A stretch of 64,000 nucleotides of DNA, from NCBI GenBank assembly GCA_946480785.1, contig CAMLLD010000030.1, forward strand, positions 1 through 64,000. The letters are read 5' to 3'. Source of the DNA: an uncultured Blastocatellia bacterium (GTDB taxonomy: Bacteria; Acidobacteriota; Blastocatellia; Pyrinomonadales; Pyrinomonadaceae). Shown here piece after piece: positions 62,829 through 64,000 of this stretch. The position numbers and the translations under genes were made by a program. Every line of letters starts with the position of its first letter. The stretch's first letter is position 1. The notes beneath the pieces are model-generated. The model did not search any database. It saw nothing but the letters and a program-made list of their open reading frames with translations, and was not told where the DNA came from.

Positions 62829-64000
62829 ATGAAACTGCGACGACGAAAAAAATCTACGGACCGCACGTTTGAAGACGAGCTCGCTCTCGAGATGCTCAAG
62901 AGCGACAAACTGCGCATCACGATCCTGATCGCCGCGTTCGGCATCGTGCTGCCGGCAATCCTGCTCCTGGCTGTATTTGCCTTCGAGGATTTTCAACGCA
63001 TCTTTCACGGCGACTTCAAGAGTTTTCTCGTTGCAGTTCTGGGGGCGTTGGTGGCCGGTGAGATCTTCCTCGTCGTGGAATGGCTCGCACTGACGCGCGT
63101 TATCAACGAACGACGGCGCGCATACCCGTGGCTGCCTTACGTCGGCGCTCTCGTCGAAACATGTATTCCGTTGACGGCGCTCCTGATCACCGCGCAATAC
63201 GTCGGACCTGCGTACGCGTTGTTGACCCCAGCGCCGTTCGTTTACCCGCTGCTGATCGTGCTGTCAACGTTGCGGCTCGACTTCAAACTGTCTGTCTTCA
63301 CCGGCGCGGTCGCGGCCCTTCAATACTGGATCGTGTCGCTGGTGTACGTCGGTGTTGCGAAGGGCGAGGGGATTGCGCAACCGATGCTCTCCAGTGCTCC
63401 GCCTCATGTTTTGAAGGGTTTTCTGTTTTTGCTGACGGGCGTTGCGGCTGGACTGGTGACGGTGCAGATCAGAAAACGAATTCTCAGCTCTTTCGAGATG
63501 GTCGAAGAGCGCAACCGCATCAGCCGCACGTTTGGCGAGTACGTCTCGCCGATCGTGATGAACAAGCTGCTCACGTTGAAACCCGACTTGCGCAGCGAGA
63601 AGCGCGAAGTGTGCGTGATGTTTCTCGACATCCGCGACTTCACGAGCTTCGCCGAAAACCGCACGCCCGAAGAGGTCGTCAACTATCTCGAGTCGCTCTT
63701 CGAATTCATGATCGAGATCGTGAACCGCCATCACGGCGTCATCAACAAGTTTCTTGGCGACGGCTTCATGGCGGTGTTTGGCGCGCCGCTTTCAGAAGGC
63801 GGCGATTGTCTGAACGGCGTCGCTGCGGCGCGCGAGATTCTGACGCGCGTCGAAGAAGAAGTCTCGCTCGGTCGAGTGTTACCGACGACGGTCGGCATCG
63901 GGCTGCATGCGGGTGAAGCGGTGACGGGCAGCATCGGATCGTCGTTGCGCAAGGAGTACACGGTGATCGGCGACGTAGTGAATCTCGCGTCGCGCATCGA
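62829..64000 (+). CDS. Membrane-bound class III adenylate/guanylate cyclase (partial, runs off the window)
   Basis: The first 390 residues are visible, starting at ATG 62829, 10 nt after the RND stop, with AGGA upstream. About six transmembrane helices (~30-215) are followed by a helical linker and a cyclase catalytic domain: VCVMFLDIRDFTSFAENRTP with metal-binding Asp267, NKFLGDGFMAVFGAP with Asp311, and EYTVIGDVVNLASRI. The architecture is that of a receptor-type cyclase with an integral membrane sensor. Making cAMP next to an efflux pump is unusual; the two may respond to the same signal. Confidence 0.9.
   Translation, partial: MKLRRRKKSTDRTFEDELALEMLKSDKLRITILIAAFGIVLPAILLLAVFAFEDFQRIFHGDFKSFLVAVLGALVAGEIFLVVEWLALTRVINERRRAYPWLPYVGALVETCIPLTALLITAQYVGPAYALLTPAPFVYPLLIVLSTLRLDFKLSVFTGAVAALQYWIVSLVYVGVAKGEGIAQPMLSSAPPHVLKGFLFLLTGVAAGLVTVQIRKRILSSFEMVEERNRISRTFGEYVSPIVMNKLLTLKPDLRSEKREVCVMFLDIRDFTSFAENRTPEEVVNYLESLFEFMIEIVNRHHGVINKFLGDGFMAVFGAPLSEGGDCLNGVAAAREILTRVEEEVSLGRVLPTTVGIGLHAGEAVTGSIGSSLRKEYTVIGDVVNLASRI

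Noticed and set aside
1..64000. CRISPR arrays, rRNA or tRNA genes, prophage or integrase
   Set aside because: No regularly spaced direct repeats, tRNA-like cloverleafs or phage/integrase proteins were seen; the hairpin elements are not tRNAs.

Overview
The window is about 64 kb of moderately high-GC (roughly 58-60 % by eye) bacterial chromosome with densely packed genes on both strands. Gene content points to a Gram-negative, probably Acidobacteriota of the Blastocatellia/Pyrinomonadaceae type: an Oar-like TonB-dependent receptor with a carboxypeptidase-regulatory N-terminus, many secreted proteins of unknown function, a TPR-plus-HTH regulator with a divergent small Pro-rich peptide, DUF4136, DUF5995 and DUF6794 proteins, and structured intergenic repeats. 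The taxonomic call is inference; no rRNA or tRNA gene was seen.

Layout. 1-12.8 kb: a dispersed cruciform repeat, a secreted beta-helix protein, an arylamine N-acetyltransferase, a zinc-ribbon/NHL membrane protein, a double hybrid histidine kinase, and a DinB-like protein with an outer-membrane porin. 12.8-19.9 kb (minus strand): a membrane-bound formate dehydrogenase fdnG-fdnH-fdnI whose alpha subunit is read through an in-frame UGA (selenocysteine) with a visible SECIS hairpin, preceded by fdhE and a TPR/TonB-like protein. 20-26.5 kb: a subtilase, an amidohydrolase, a DUF1697 protein, an uncharacterised small-gene pair and a RelE/ParE-type toxin-antitoxin pair. 26.7-35.3 kb (plus): the Oar-like receptor, DUF5995, a cyclase-family hydrolase, a DUF6794 protein and an ABC exporter. 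35.3-38.3 kb (minus): a compact cluster with a tiny Arg/His-rich secreted peptide, an MprF-type aminoacyl-lipid synthase domain and two AcvB/VirJ-like hydrolases. 38.6-48.6 kb: an NtrB/NtrC-like pair, a mobile-looking inverted-repeat element, an acetyltransferase, a CDF transporter, an aldo/keto reductase and a five-GAF sigma-54 activator. 48.7-55.9 kb: the TPR-HTH regulator and divergent small peptide, a large secreted low-complexity protein with a DUF4136 partner, and an FAD monooxygenase. 56.2-64 kb (plus): one operon of STAS, TolC, membrane-fusion, RND permease and a membrane adenylate cyclase that runs off the window.

The most unusual signals are: (i) strong over-representation of the 7-bp palindrome TGGWCCA (52 copies found by eye against about 8 expected), in all reading frames and on both strands; (ii) the selenoprotein FdnG with a low-complexity insert; (iii) the cationic-peptide/MprF/AcvB cluster; (iv) the 52-residue secreted peptide divergent from a TPR-HTH regulator; (v) several genes with a -10-like box only 9-11 nt before the start codon, which suggests leaderless or nearly leaderless mRNAs.
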